Positions 33,905 to 43,172 are shown, counted from the stretch's first letter. The stretch: 64,000 nucleotides of DNA from Candidatus Liminaster caballi (GCA_018065085.1 JAGHUA010000016.1:98952-162951); one strand, 5' to 3'. Translations and numbers: made by a program. Notes: generated from the sequence alone by a model not told the origin.

Positions 33905-36835
33905 TCATTCTATCAACCAACTGTCTGCATTTTCATCAAAATACTGAATGATATTTTCATATCCGTCTCTTTGCGTGAATGTTGCAGCAAGATGAGTGGT
34001 TGCTCGTGAGATACCAACGTATAGGAAACGTCGCATTAGAGTTTCATTATGATCTCCTAAGGCTTCATCTATATTGTAGAAGAAGACAACCTCGAATTCC
34101 ATTCCTTTTACTTCAGAAAGTCGGAATACTCTTACGCACGCCTCATCAATGGCTTCTTCTCCTTCTACAATCTTGATATTGTTCAATATGTCAGAATCAA
34201 CAATCTTATTGATGAATTTTTTAATGTCAAGTTGATTTGAAACAAAGATTGCAACCGAAGGCATTTCATAATTATAAGCCTTATAAACCTCAACTATATG
34301 TCTTGCAATCCAATCAATTCGGATATCTTCGTCATCATTAACCATCACAAGAGGTGCTGGTTCACGTTCATATCGTTCTTTTAAGCTATGATACGGAGCC
34401 TCTATGCCCAGATCATCGAAGTACATCTTTCTCGACATATCAACCAATGTTGGTAATTGACGGTACGATACATTCAGCTCATGTACTTGAAGACCTTTTA
34501 GCAGATAGTCATGATTCAACTGCATCCAATCCTTTATACCATTACCATTGAGTGCCTGCATGATGTCACCACACAACGTTATCGAAGATTTTTCGTAATG
34601 ACGAAATGAAGCAATAAAATAATAATCCAATAAACTATAGTCAGTAGCCTCATCAACACCAATTACAGGTTTTACATTCTGGCGATAGGCACTAATATAT
34701 TTCTGTTTTTTCATTGTATCGAATCGCGTCTTTGATTTGCGATAAATGCCCAACAGAAGGTTGTTTATGAATCCTATCAGAAGGTTTTCTTCATCGTGAT
34801 GCAGACGACAGTTTCCATCTTTTGTAACCAAGTCTAGCATCAAATCATGATCGAAACGATCAAATGACATTTCTTTAGTTAAATTGACTCTGAATGTCTT
34901 ATACAATCTTGGTATCTGATTGAGGATATTACTCTCGATACCCTTGCAGAGGTCAGCAAACTTTCTAATAAACCAATATAGCTCACCTACTTCATGCAAG
35001 TCAATACCGTCTACAACAGGCTTCACAATACCATAGAATTCTCTCAAACGTTTTGAGAGAGCAATCTTTGTAGAGTACGGTTTCAAACTCAATTGCTTCA
35101 ACAATTTTTTTAATTCTGTAAAGAGTTTGGTTTCAAAAGCAGCTGAATCGAAAGCCTGTTCTTCCTCTTCTTCTTCATCCTCTTCCTGTTCGTCTTCGAG
35201 CGCTTCTTCTGCATCCGTATTTATAGCTTCCTTGCGCCAACGAGCAAATAGTTCCATAAGCTCTTTTTTACAAGACTCTTCCTTCATGATTTTCTCTTGT
35301 GCAAAAAAAGCTGCAGTCTTAAGCACACCATCAAACTTTAGTTTGATTTGTTTTACCTTACTAAATTCATTGTCATGCAAAGAATTGAATAGACGCATAA
35401 GAGCATCAAGATCCGTAATAGAACCAGATTTATGACAGTAGTACTTTATTTCTTCTGCTAATTGATGCCACGAATAATCTGAAGTATTGATATTTGCTGT
35501 TTGTGTTAGTATGCTTGCAATATTCAGCACACAATATGTTTCAAACTCTTCAATGTACCATAATGGATCAAAGATTAACGTTTTCTGGTTATCCGCACCA
35601 CGGCAATTTCGAAATGGCTTATAAGTATCCGGATTAGTAAGCTTATACTCTCGCATCATCCTTTTACGAAAATCCTCGAGAACTGTGGTATTGTTTGGAG
35701 TAGTTTTCAGATTATTGTCTTTCATGTTATCACGCAGATACCGAAGTAACTGTGGAGTCGGAGAAAAAAACAACCAATTAGAATCTCTTGTCTGAGGATC
35801 TGCTATCCAGTCAATCTGAGATTGATTCAATGTACCGTCCTCCATGGCATAATCCATCAATGCTTGTCTTGAGATTAAGAATTTAAGACGCTGAACCAAC
35901 GTGGTTGTCTTGCCGGTTCCAGGTCCTCCATCAATGACAAGAGGCACACCATCATATAGATGTCCTCTTTTGGCCTCATCTTGAGAGTCATCAATGAAGT
36001 GTTCCGTTCGCAAAGTCATCTCTTTTCGTATCCAACTGCGCGTCTCCTTAATCAAGGTCTGAGTATTCTGCAAATCGGCATCAAGTTTGGCAATACCCTC
36101 TTCTCTTTTCTTAATTTCCATCTGCCTACGCTCTGCTTCTTCTTTCTCCTTTCTTGCCTGTTCCTCAGCTTCCTTACGAGCACGTTCTGCTTTTACACGC
36201 TCCTCTTCATTGCGCTTTTTTATAGCAAGTTCTTCCTCTTTGCGTGCTTTTTCTGCTGCTTCACGAGCCGCTTTCTCTCGTGCAGCAGCAGCTTCCTGCT
36301 CTTTTCTCAATTGTTCATTAATTACTTGTTCCGACTCTTTTTTCTTAGTCAGAGAATCAAGTTGCCCTATCAAGTCGTTAAGTTCCTGAAAGTTACTAAA
36401 TTTTCTTCCTTCTTCATATTCAATATGTATTTCAAAGACATCAGAGCTACTCTGTTTTAAACGATAAGTTGTCTTATTCAGCACAGTCAGAGTATGATCA
36501 GTAACAGCTTTTCCCTTAGGTTTGATTTTATATTGTATGGTACCACAATGCCTAAATCTTTGCTGATATTGTTTTGTATCAATATATACTACATGGCCAT
36601 CACTATCCAAGGGTCCATTTTTCACTTTGGTTGGAGTTTTAATCTGACTACCAAAGCCAATTTGTCTATCTTGCCAGTTATCATCAGGAGTACCAGGACA
36701 AATCCATACTTGTTGCTCTTCTCCATTGTGGTCACAATATGCTCTTCCAACTGCAAAGCAATCTACATAAGAAGAACGCTCCATCATACGATGTTTTTTT
36801 ATTGCCAAACCTATATCGATAAGTGTCTCTTTCAT
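33905..36835 (-). CDS. Superfamily 1 UvrD/Rep-like helicase with long coiled coil
   Basis: A 976 aa protein in three parts. Residues 1-160 form a mixed region of unknown fold. Residues about 165-265 are a Glu/Lys/Arg/Ala-rich coiled coil. The rest is an SF1 helicase: motif I GGPGTGKT at 303-310, motif II VDEATD, motif III LCGDIMQALNG, motif IV-like ELNVSYRQ, motif V EVKGMEFEVVFF and motif VI LYVGISRATTHL. An acidic Glu-rich loop (about 555-575) interrupts the helicase. It is unlike housekeeping UvrD, PcrA or RecB. The setting beside a toxin-antitoxin-like cassette suggests defence (inference). Only 58 bp separate its start from the upstream gene on the same strand. Confidence 0.82.
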   Translation of the reverse strand: MKETLIDIGLAIKKHRMMERSSYVDCFAVGRAYCDHNGEEQQVWICPGTPDDNWQDRQIGFGSQIKTPTKVKNGPLDSDGHVVYIDTKQYQQRFRHCGTIQYKIKPKGKAVTDHTLTVLNKTTYRLKQSSSDVFEIHIEYEEGRKFSNFQELNDLIGQLDSLTKKKESEQVINEQLRKEQEAAAAREKAAREAAEKARKEEELAIKKRNEEERVKAERARKEAEEQARKEKEEAERRQMEIKKREEGIAKLDADLQNTQTLIKETRSWIRKEMTLRTEHFIDDSQDEAKRGHLYDGVPLVIDGGPGTGKTTTLVQRLKFLISRQALMDYAMEDGTLNQSQIDWIADPQTRDSNWLFFSPTPQLLRYLRDNMKDNNLKTTPNNTTVLEDFRKRMMREYKLTNPDTYKPFRNCRGADNQKTLIFDPLWYIEEFETYCVLNIASILTQTANINTSDYSWHQLAEEIKYYCHKSGSITDLDALMRLFNSLHDNEFSKVKQIKLKFDGVLKTAAFFAQEKIMKEESCKKELMELFARWRKEAINTDAEEALEDEQEEDEEEEEEQAFDSAAFETKLFTELKKLLKQLSLKPYSTKIALSKRLREFYGIVKPVVDGIDLHEVGELYWFIRKFADLCKGIESNILNQIPRLYKTFRVNLTKEMSFDRFDHDLMLDLVTKDGNCRLHHDEENLLIGFINNLLLGIYRKSKTRFDTMKKQKYISAYRQNVKPVIGVDEATDYSLLDYYFIASFRHYEKSSITLCGDIMQALNGNGIKDWMQLNHDYLLKGLQVHELNVSYRQLPTLVDMSRKMYFDDLGIEAPYHSLKERYEREPAPLVMVNDDEDIRIDWIARHIVEVYKAYNYEMPSVAIFVSNQLDIKKFINKIVDSDILNNIKIVEGEEAIDEACVRVFRLSEVKGMEFEVVFFYNIDEALGDHNETLMRRFLYVGISRATTHLAATFTQRDGYENIIQYFDENADSWLIE

Positions 36836-36893
36836 AAGTATTATATTATTATCGTATGTAAAATACGTCGTGAATTCTTAGTTGACATCCGAT

Positions 36894-37097
36894 TTATTGC
36901 CCACGCATCTCCAACATAAACTCATCGTAGATGTAGGTGTCACTCATTGTCTGGAGACCATAGCGCGGATCAACAAGCATTCGATAGACATTGCTTCTAT
37001 AAAAAAGGTCAAGAGCTCTATCGGTACTTATTTGTAAGCCCTCGGCTATCATCATAATGATTCTGGCGATTTTGCGCCATAGTACGTTATTTCTCAT
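36894..37097 (-). CDS. DUF3791-like small protein, second copy
   Basis: A 67 aa helical protein: VLWRKIARIIMMIAEGLQIS, then ALDLFYRSNVYRMLVDPRYG and a C-terminal TMSDTYIYDEFMLEM. The pattern (helix, short linker, Tyr-rich middle, then an acidic IxDEF-type end) fits DUF3791, proteins usually encoded with DUF3990. Its ATG overlaps the TGA of the DUF3990 gene (4 nt), so it is translationally coupled. It probably acts as antitoxin or co-factor to the DUF3990 product; this is inference from gene pairing. Confidence 0.65.
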   Translation of the reverse strand: MRNNVLWRKIARIIMMIAEGLQISTDRALDLFYRSNVYRMLVDPRYGLQTMSDTYIYDEFMLEMRGQ

Positions 37098-37603
37098 AAT
37101 TTGATATCTGAAGGATTAACTGTTTCTGCGTCTGTAAAATGTAAATACTTGTCAATAATCGCCTGATTGCGGAAACATATCTGGTTGTTTGGTTTCTTGT
37201 ATCTTAATTGGTCAAGAGCCTGTTCTGCTGTGATGCGACCATTCTCATAATCTTCAACAGTGTCAATCACTTGATCATTAGCAACACCTCCTTCAACAAC
37301 ATCGTATTTTGTCACATCTTTGCCCTGTCGGCATGATATGACAAACTCTAACCACTCCATGTCATAGGTCGGAAATATCTTATATTCGCAACCTGCCGAG
37401 AGCAATTCATCTTCATTGAAATCGTATGAGTTTACAATGCTTTGAGCATTCTTTTGCTTCCGGCTTGCTATAAGATATGCCCACTTTTGCGCTTGGCTCT
37501 TGAGGCGAGTAGTATAAAAGCCTCGTCCGAAATCGAGATTTCTTCGGCCGACCATTGCAAGTGGTTCTGCAACTACGATATTAGATCCGTGATATAATTT
37601 CAT
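37094..37603 (-). CDS. DUF3990 ADP-ribosyltransferase-like protein
   Basis: A 169 aa protein of the DUF3990 family, related to ADP-ribosyltransferases. The N-terminal LYHGSN (3-8) fits the first NAD-binding motif, LDFGRGFYTT (23-32) the second, and the C-terminal NNQICFRN (139-146) the region that normally carries the catalytic acid; a canonical Q/E-x-E is not clear. It is flanked 11 bp upstream and 4 nt overlapping downstream by DUF3791-type small genes. The likely role is the toxin of a three-gene toxin-antitoxin-like unit, its target unknown. Confidence 0.75.
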   Translation of the reverse strand: MKLYHGSNIVVAEPLAMVGRRNLDFGRGFYTTRLKSQAQKWAYLIASRKQKNAQSIVNSYDFNEDELLSAGCEYKIFPTYDMEWLEFVISCRQGKDVTKYDVVEGGVANDQVIDTVEDYENGRITAEQALDQLRYKKPNNQICFRNQAIIDKYLHFTDAETVNPSDIKL

Positions 37604-37614
37604 GAATATATTAA

Positions 37615-37851
37615 TTATTCGTTACTGGATTCCCAATTTTGCAGAGTTTCTGCAATGTCATCAGCAACATAGTCGAGACTTTGAGTGTGCAGCATTTCAT
37701 ACTGATCAATCAGTCGCTTGCGAATAAGATCCTGTTTTTGCAAGCGTTCTTCCATCTGCTGACCGCTGATATTAAGTTTTGCAGCACCGCTTTCTATTGC
37801 CATGACTGCAAAATGAATCTTTCTGTATGCTTCACTATCTGATATATTCAT
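37615..37851 (-). CDS. DUF3791-like small protein, first copy
   Basis: A 78 aa helical protein with AYRKIHFAVMAIESGAAKLN and the C-terminal YEMLHTQSLDYVADDIAETL, the most typical DUF3791 signature (LHTQ followed by an acidic helix). It is the first gene of the cassette. A TATCTTTG box inside the 100 bp direct repeat lies 39 bp upstream. It is presumably the partner of the DUF3990 protein encoded just downstream. Confidence 0.75.
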   Translation of the reverse strand: MNISDSEAYRKIHFAVMAIESGAAKLNISGQQMEERLQKQDLIRKRLIDQYEMLHTQSLDYVADDIAETLQNWESSNE

Positions 37852-37880
37852 AATGTTTTAGAGTATTCAGTCTTTTTACA

Positions 37881-37980
37881 ATTTGCTTTGCAAAGATAAC
37901 GATTATTTCTTATTTTCGTGCAACAATGATGCAAAATATCTAATTTTTGGCGAAGATTTGCGTTGTTTGCAGATTATTTG
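37881..37980. repeat. Direct repeat copy 1 (100 bp)
   Basis: 98 of 100 bases match 39575-39674 in the same orientation, with no gaps. The copy includes a minus-strand TATCTTTG box at 37891-37898 that can drive the DUF3791/DUF3990 cassette. It starts 2 bp past the stop of the intervening ATPase-nuclease gene. Confidence 0.95.
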
Positions 37981-37982
37981 CT

Positions 37983-39563
37983 TTACTGTAAGACCTCAAT
38001 CTTGCACGTATGTGTCTTCGTTTCTTTATCATAGTTGATGCCAACCAATAAGATTTGACTCGCTTTTGAGGCGGTAAGATATTCGGCAATCTTGGCAGGG
38101 TAGTTCTTCTGCTTGATTTGGTCGATGGCGGCTATCGCATCTTTGTCGTATTTTAGCTCAATTACCATTGCTGGATTATCGGTGTTCCTGCGGGGTATGA
38201 AGACCAGATCTGCAAAACCTTTGCCCGATGGTAACTCTCTATGTATAATGTAATCATTCTTGGCATAGATGTAGGCAATAGAGAGCACGCACGACAATGA
38301 GTTCTCGTCATTGTAAGACAGTATGCTGGTGTTTTCAGAATGAGCATCGTCTATCGCATGTGCCACTATTTCGGCATTACCAGCAATGGTGGCTTCCAAC
38401 AGTCTCTCTGAATTGGATAACACCTTTATGATATTGGTCCAATCTGTCGCTTCTACAGCATTTATGAGCTCATCCCGAACTTCTTTGTTTGGGATATAGC
38501 ATGTTTTGGAGATGCTGTTATATGCCAGATAACCGAGATGTATTAGGATCGTCAGAGCATCATCTTTTGACTGGATGCTTGTTATATCATTCTTGAATTT
38601 ACTTGTGTTGACCTTACAGCTATCTCCGGCTAACATCCTGATGATATCGTCTTTCAATCCTTCATAATTCATCTTGATGTAGGTGACAACATTGTCATAC
38701 GAACCTGTAGCTGCCCAATAACTGTTGAAATTCTTTCGTATTACCGCTTTCATCACAGAACTTGGGTTGAAGATACATGGTTCGTTGCCTATCTGATAAC
38801 CGTCATACCATTTCTGCATCTCATCGAAAGCCGTTCCGTGCTGAAGACATAATGTCTCTACCTCGTCACGGGTGAATCCGAAGTAAGGTGCGAGCTCTCC
38901 TGGGTCAACCATGGAATATTCCCAGAAGTTATTAAGTGCTGATTCTGTCTTGTATTTGACAATAGGCAGGATGCCTGTGATATATGCTCCTGCAAATACC
39001 AAATCTGAGTCATCGGTCTTGAATAACCGACGAAGGAACATAACATATTCGTCCATCTCTGAGCGATGCTCTCGACAAATTGCATCCCATTCGTCGATAA
39101 TGAAAAAGAATCGCTCTCCGGTCTGCCGATACACTGACTGCAGGCATCCCATCAGGTCGTCATCTTCCTTGTATGCTACAGTATGGAATACGCTTCTTAC
39201 TTCTTCAATGATAGCGCTCTGGATGCTCTTAACAATGTGTCCGTGATACTTGGGCTGGGAGGTGAAAGAGGTGACGTCAAGAAAGAGTACATTGTACTTG
39301 TTGAGATGCTTGTCAAAAGTATTGTCATCTGCAATTTTTAAGTCTATGAACAAAGCACGTGAATCACAAGACTTGTCATAATAGGCGTACAGCATTTTTG
39401 CCGCCATGGATTTGCCAAAGCGACGGCATCGAGTGACACAGGAATATCTGCCCTGATTGAATAAGCGTCTGTTGATAACACCTATCAATTCAGTCTTGTC
39501 AACGTAATCAGAGGAAATATATTCTGCAAATTCAAGATTGCCTCGGTTGATGTATGTGCCCAT
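37983..39563 (-). CDS. AAA-ATPase-like / PD-(D/E)XK nuclease-fold protein
   Basis: A 526 aa protein of the AAA-ATPase_like plus PDDEXK_9 (formerly DUF1703) type, common and multi-copy in Bacteroidales. The N-terminal ATPase has an unusual P-loop, CRRFGKSM around 46-53, and Walker B FFFIIDEWDAI. The C-terminal nuclease fold has GFADLVFIPRR followed by VIELKY. Its function is unknown; members are often near mobile or defence genes. The whole gene sits between two 100 bp direct repeats, so it looks like a mobile or duplicated cassette. Confidence 0.88.
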   Translation of the reverse strand: MGTYINRGNLEFAEYISSDYVDKTELIGVINRRLFNQGRYSCVTRCRRFGKSMAAKMLYAYYDKSCDSRALFIDLKIADDNTFDKHLNKYNVLFLDVTSFTSQPKYHGHIVKSIQSAIIEEVRSVFHTVAYKEDDDLMGCLQSVYRQTGERFFFIIDEWDAICREHRSEMDEYVMFLRRLFKTDDSDLVFAGAYITGILPIVKYKTESALNNFWEYSMVDPGELAPYFGFTRDEVETLCLQHGTAFDEMQKWYDGYQIGNEPCIFNPSSVMKAVIRKNFNSYWAATGSYDNVVTYIKMNYEGLKDDIIRMLAGDSCKVNTSKFKNDITSIQSKDDALTILIHLGYLAYNSISKTCYIPNKEVRDELINAVEATDWTNIIKVLSNSERLLEATIAGNAEIVAHAIDDAHSENTSILSYNDENSLSCVLSIAYIYAKNDYIIHRELPSGKGFADLVFIPRRNTDNPAMVIELKYDKDAIAAIDQIKQKNYPAKIAEYLTASKASQILLVGINYDKETKTHTCKIEVLQ

Positions 39564-39574
39564 ATTGATTCATT

Positions 39575-39674
39575 ATTTGCTTTGCAAAGATAACGATTAT
39601 TTCTTATTTTCGTGCAACAATGATGTAAAATATCGAATTTTTGGCGAAGATTTGCGTTGTTTGCAGATTATTTG
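39575..39674. repeat. Direct repeat copy 2 (100 bp)
   Basis: Matches 37881-37980 at 98 of 100 positions. Its TATCTTTG box on minus (39585-39592) lies 22 bp before the ATG of the ATPase-nuclease gene, so this copy acts as that gene's promoter region. The distance between copies is 1694 bp. Confidence 0.95.
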
Positions 39675-39686
39675 TAGGCGGAATGC

Positions 39687-40823
39687 CTATTTTGGAGCAA
39701 TTTCTTTGCAGGTGTTGCTGAGATTGTGCATTGCTGTGGACTTCTGCATCAGGACGGAAAGAGGACGGTCGTCGTGTTCGTTGATCGACTTGATTATGGA
39801 GAATCCTGCTGAGAGAAGGAGAGGAGAGTCTGCGATGGCACCTGACAGGAGTGCAACGGGAATATGATGACGGCTGGCTCGCTGGAGTATGCCGAATGGC
39901 ACTTTGCCCATGAGAGTCTGCCGGTCGCTGCTGCCTTCTCCTGTGATTATGAGGTCGGCACATTGATTGGGAAGACGTGATGATGGGTGTGCGCCGGTGA
40001 TGTGAGAGTCGAAATGAATGGTGTCGAGCATAAGGTCGATGCCCGATGTGAGTGTGGCATTGAGATAGGCCATCAGGCCATAACCGAGACCTCCGGCAGC
40101 ACCTGCACCGGGATATGACGAGAGTTCGGAGGGATGAGGCGATGAGGAGTGGAATGATGGGGCAGATGAGGAGTGGAAAGATGGGACAGAAGACTGAGCG
40201 AGCAAAGTCTCTGTACGGGCAGCGAAATCGCGCAGACGCCGGTCGAGAACAATAACATCGGACGGCGAGGCACCTTTCTGCGGCGCAAATACATAGGCGG
40301 CGCCATTGGGACCAAACAGCGGATTGGATACATCACATGCCACGGTGATGCGGACAGGAAGCGGGAGATGGGGTCGAAGGAATTCGATCATGCCCTCGCC
40401 GCCGTCACACGTGGCACTGCCGCCAATGCCCATAACAATATCTGTGCATCCACGACAAACGGCATCGAAGATCATCTCTCCGACGCCGTATGTGGTGGTT
40501 AATATTGGATTACGTTCCGCAGGGGAAAGAAGGGTCAGTCCGCTTGCTGCTGCCATCTCCATATAGGCCGTCTTGCCATCGGAAGAAAGCGCATAGACAG
40601 CATTGATGGGACGCATGAGTGGATCATGGACGGCAACACTGACCAATGTGGCATTGACCGATTGCGCGATGCAACTGACCATTCCCTCGCCGCCGTCGCT
40701 CATCGGCAGACAGATGACCTCAGCATCGGGACACGCACGCAGAAGACCCTGACGAGCCGCCTGACAGGCATCGGAGGCTGACATGCAGCCTTTGAATGAG
40801 TCGAAAGCGACGATGACCTTCAT
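39687..40823 (-). CDS. Glycerate kinase
   Basis: Phosphorylates D-glycerate, feeding it into glycolysis. The 378 aa protein has the GlxK/GarK-type signatures MKVIVAFDSFKGCMSA, LPMSDGGEGM, IVMGIGGSATCDGGEGM and GAGAAGGLGYGL. A low-complexity Ser/Pro/Phe/His insertion (about residues 211-236, with PSFHSSS twice) interrupts the protein just before the GAGAAGG motif; it comes from a 24 bp in-frame tandem duplication. Both ends of the gene look complete. It ends 13 bp from direct repeat copy 2, so it marks the island edge. Confidence 0.9.
   Translation of the reverse strand: MKVIVAFDSFKGCMSASDACQAARQGLLRACPDAEVICLPMSDGGEGMVSCIAQSVNATLVSVAVHDPLMRPINAVYALSSDGKTAYMEMAAASGLTLLSPAERNPILTTTYGVGEMIFDAVCRGCTDIVMGIGGSATCDGGEGMIEFLRPHLPLPVRITVACDVSNPLFGPNGAAYVFAPQKGASPSDVIVLDRRLRDFAARTETLLAQSSVPSFHSSSAPSFHSSSPHPSELSSYPGAGAAGGLGYGLMAYLNATLTSGIDLMLDTIHFDSHITGAHPSSRLPNQCADLIITGEGSSDRQTLMGKVPFGILQRASRHHIPVALLSGAIADSPLLLSAGFSIIKSINEHDDRPLSVLMQKSTAMHNLSNTCKEIAPK
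40141..40188. repeat. 24 bp tandem duplication inside glycerate kinase
   Basis: Two adjacent 24 bp units, GATGAGGAGTGGAATGATGG plus GGCA and a near copy, differing at 2 positions. On the coding strand each unit specifies eight residues including PSFHSSS. It is in frame and sits in a surface loop. Confidence 0.8.
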
Positions 40824-40849
40824 GACGTGCGTGACCGAACGTTATGGAA

Positions 40850-43111
40850 TTACTTGATGAGCACCTTCTGTCCGTTGATCAGATAGAACTGACCCATGGT
40901 GACTGTCTTGACAACACGACCCTGGAGGTCGGTAATGACAGGAGCATTGTCCTCATTGCCAACAGGAAGGACGCAGATCGAGCTTTCGCCGTCGGCATGG
41001 AAGATGATGAGGAAGAGGTTGATGGAGTCGCCCTTTGTGAGCTTATAGGTTGTGCCGGCAGTGGCTGTGAACTTATACTTGCCGTTGCTGTCGGTTGTGT
41101 ATGCCTTGCTGTCGAGATAGAGCTTCTTGCTGGTCTCTGATGGGCCGAACACAAGAGTGATCTCAGCGTTGGAAGTAGGAGTGATGTCGATGGCTGTGGC
41201 GCTCTCCATCTTGACGCACCAGTTGTATGATGTGCCATTGTATGTAACGGTGCCCTTGCTGTTAGAGTAGTTGCCCGAAACGGTTACCATGGTGCTCGAT
41301 GGCTTCTTTTCAAGGAAATGGCAGACAACCTCGCCGTCGATAGGATCGGTGCTGTCACCGCCTCCTGTATCGCCACCACCGGTATCTCCGCCGCCAGTGT
41401 CACCGCCATCACCGCCACCCTGGGTGCCGCCATCGCCAATCTTCTGGCCGTAGAAGCCAACGAGAGTGGTCTTATAGTTCTGAATGGCTGTGCTGAGTGC
41501 TGTGATAATAGCATCATTGGCATCCTCAGTTGCACCGAATGTCCAAGTGAAATCGCCATGTTCGCAACGGCCTGCGCCATACTGACCCTTGACAATAGAT
41601 GGAACAGAATCGGCAGCATGACATGTATAGTTCTGATACATAAGCGATGCGTCGGTGTCGAAATTGCTGTAGGTGTTGCCGCCAAGGAGCGAAACGACTG
41701 TGGCAGGAACCTGCTGATCGCGGCTCTCAACAACGTATGCGTCGAAATGCTTTGAGTATGTGGCATCGCCCTCAACGTATGGCTCAAAGCTCTTCTGGCC
41801 TGTCATGAAGTTGCCGAATGCCTTGATGCTACCGCCTTCCTCGCCTGAGAATGTACCCTTGGTATCGTCGCTGCTGCCGACGCCGTTGTGAACGTCCGAT
41901 CCCTGCTTTGAGGTGAGCATCGGATACTTGCATGCGCGGAAATAGTTGTTCTCGACAAAGACATCCGAGCCTGTGGTAGAACCTACACCGTACTTTGAGT
42001 TGCCGTCATAATAGTTATTATATACGTGTACGCTCATCGTGCGGATGCGTGGATGGCGAGAGTCTGAGTGGTCGAACCAGTTGTGATGATAGGTCAGATA
42101 GTTAGGACCTGACTCGCTGGTCATACCGCAGAGCGAAGACTTGCCTGAGTCCCAAAGGTGGTTGTAAGAGATTGTGCTGTACTTTGAGTCACCCTTGATG
42201 TCGAGTGTACCGTCGCCCTTCTTCTGGTCGGCAGCGCTGCCTGGCTTGCCATAGAAGAGGTCGAGGTTGTGGATCCAGAGGTTGGAGTTGTCTGTGTCCA
42301 TCGACACGGCATCGTCCATACACCACATGATGGCGAAGTTGCGTAACTCAACCGAGCAGGCATTGCGCAGGAGGAAGCCGAAACCATGAACGGTGGCATC
42401 GTTGCCGATACCCTCGATGGTGATGTTCAATTCGCTGTATGCGCCCTTGCCCTTGATCTGAAGACCTTCAGCTGATGAAGAAATGTGGTCGAGATCATCC
42501 TTTGACACTGTGCCGACGATGCGGAAGCAGATAGGAGTGGTGTCGAGGCCCTTCTGATAGGCATCGATGATTGACTGGATACCAACGCAGTCGGTCGAAG
42601 CGCTGTTGCTGGTCTTGACCTTGGTAGTGATGGTCTTGGCATTGTCGGCTGTGACGTAGAAAACCTTGGCATTGTCCTTCAGCGTACCGTCGTTCTTGTA
42701 TGCGCCGATACCCTTCGATGGATTGAATGTAGATGATGCGGTCTTGAAGTGTGCAAAGCCGCCACGGTCGTGTGCCACGGCTGTGAATGTATCGGTGAAT
42801 GTGGTCTCAGCACCGATTTCATTGCCATCGGCATCGAGAGGAACGATCTTGAACGAATATGAGCCTGCCTTGATGCCGACAACATCTGCGCGACCGTATG
42901 TGCCATAGTCGCGAACGAGTGGCGCATCGAGCTTGACGTACTCGCCACCGACCGGCTGACAATAGACATCGTAGGAAGCGGCGCCTTCGATGTTTGTCCA
43001 CTCTACATAACCACTTTCAAACCATCCGCCGACGGTTTGGATGTTCAGTTCGGCCTTTGCTGTAAACGAGAGGCATGCCGCAACCGAAAGAGTAAGAGCT
43101 AATTGTTTCAT
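40850..43111 (-). CDS. Secreted pectate lyase, PL1-like, with C-terminal sorting tail
   Basis: Cleaves pectin or polygalacturonate by beta-elimination. The 753 aa protein has a signal peptide (MKQLALTLSVAACLSFTAKA) and a fibronectin-III-like domain (about 22-115). The right-handed beta-helix lyase (about 145-560) has MWCMDDAVSMDTDNSNLWIH, a region with YHHNWFDHSDSRHPRIR, and VHVYNNYYDG. A Gly/Asp linker of GGGDTGGGDT type (about 565-590) leads to a beta domain and a short tail (DLQGRVVKTV, LINGQKVLIK) like T9SS-sorted proteins. It is monocistronic, with no SusCD pair nearby. Confidence 0.85.
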   Translation of the reverse strand: MKQLALTLSVAACLSFTAKAELNIQTVGGWFESGYVEWTNIEGAASYDVYCQPVGGEYVKLDAPLVRDYGTYGRADVVGIKAGSYSFKIVPLDADGNEIGAETTFTDTFTAVAHDRGGFAHFKTASSTFNPSKGIGAYKNDGTLKDNAKVFYVTADNAKTITTKVKTSNSASTDCVGIQSIIDAYQKGLDTTPICFRIVGTVSKDDLDHISSSAEGLQIKGKGAYSELNITIEGIGNDATVHGFGFLLRNACSVELRNFAIMWCMDDAVSMDTDNSNLWIHNLDLFYGKPGSAADQKKGDGTLDIKGDSKYSTISYNHLWDSGKSSLCGMTSESGPNYLTYHHNWFDHSDSRHPRIRTMSVHVYNNYYDGNSKYGVGSTTGSDVFVENNYFRACKYPMLTSKQGSDVHNGVGSSDDTKGTFSGEEGGSIKAFGNFMTGQKSFEPYVEGDATYSKHFDAYVVESRDQQVPATVVSLLGGNTYSNFDTDASLMYQNYTCHAADSVPSIVKGQYGAGRCEHGDFTWTFGATEDANDAIITALSTAIQNYKTTLVGFYGQKIGDGGTQGGGDGGDTGGGDTGGGDTGGGDSTDPIDGEVVCHFLEKKPSSTMVTVSGNYSNSKGTVTYNGTSYNWCVKMESATAIDITPTSNAEITLVFGPSETSKKLYLDSKAYTTDSNGKYKFTATAGTTYKLTKGDSINLFLIIFHADGESSICVLPVGNEDNAPVITDLQGRVVKTVTMGQFYLINGQKVLIK

Positions 43112-43172
43112 TTGATGAATAAGATAGGTTAGGTTTGTTATTTCTGTATATACTATAATATATATGTATATA

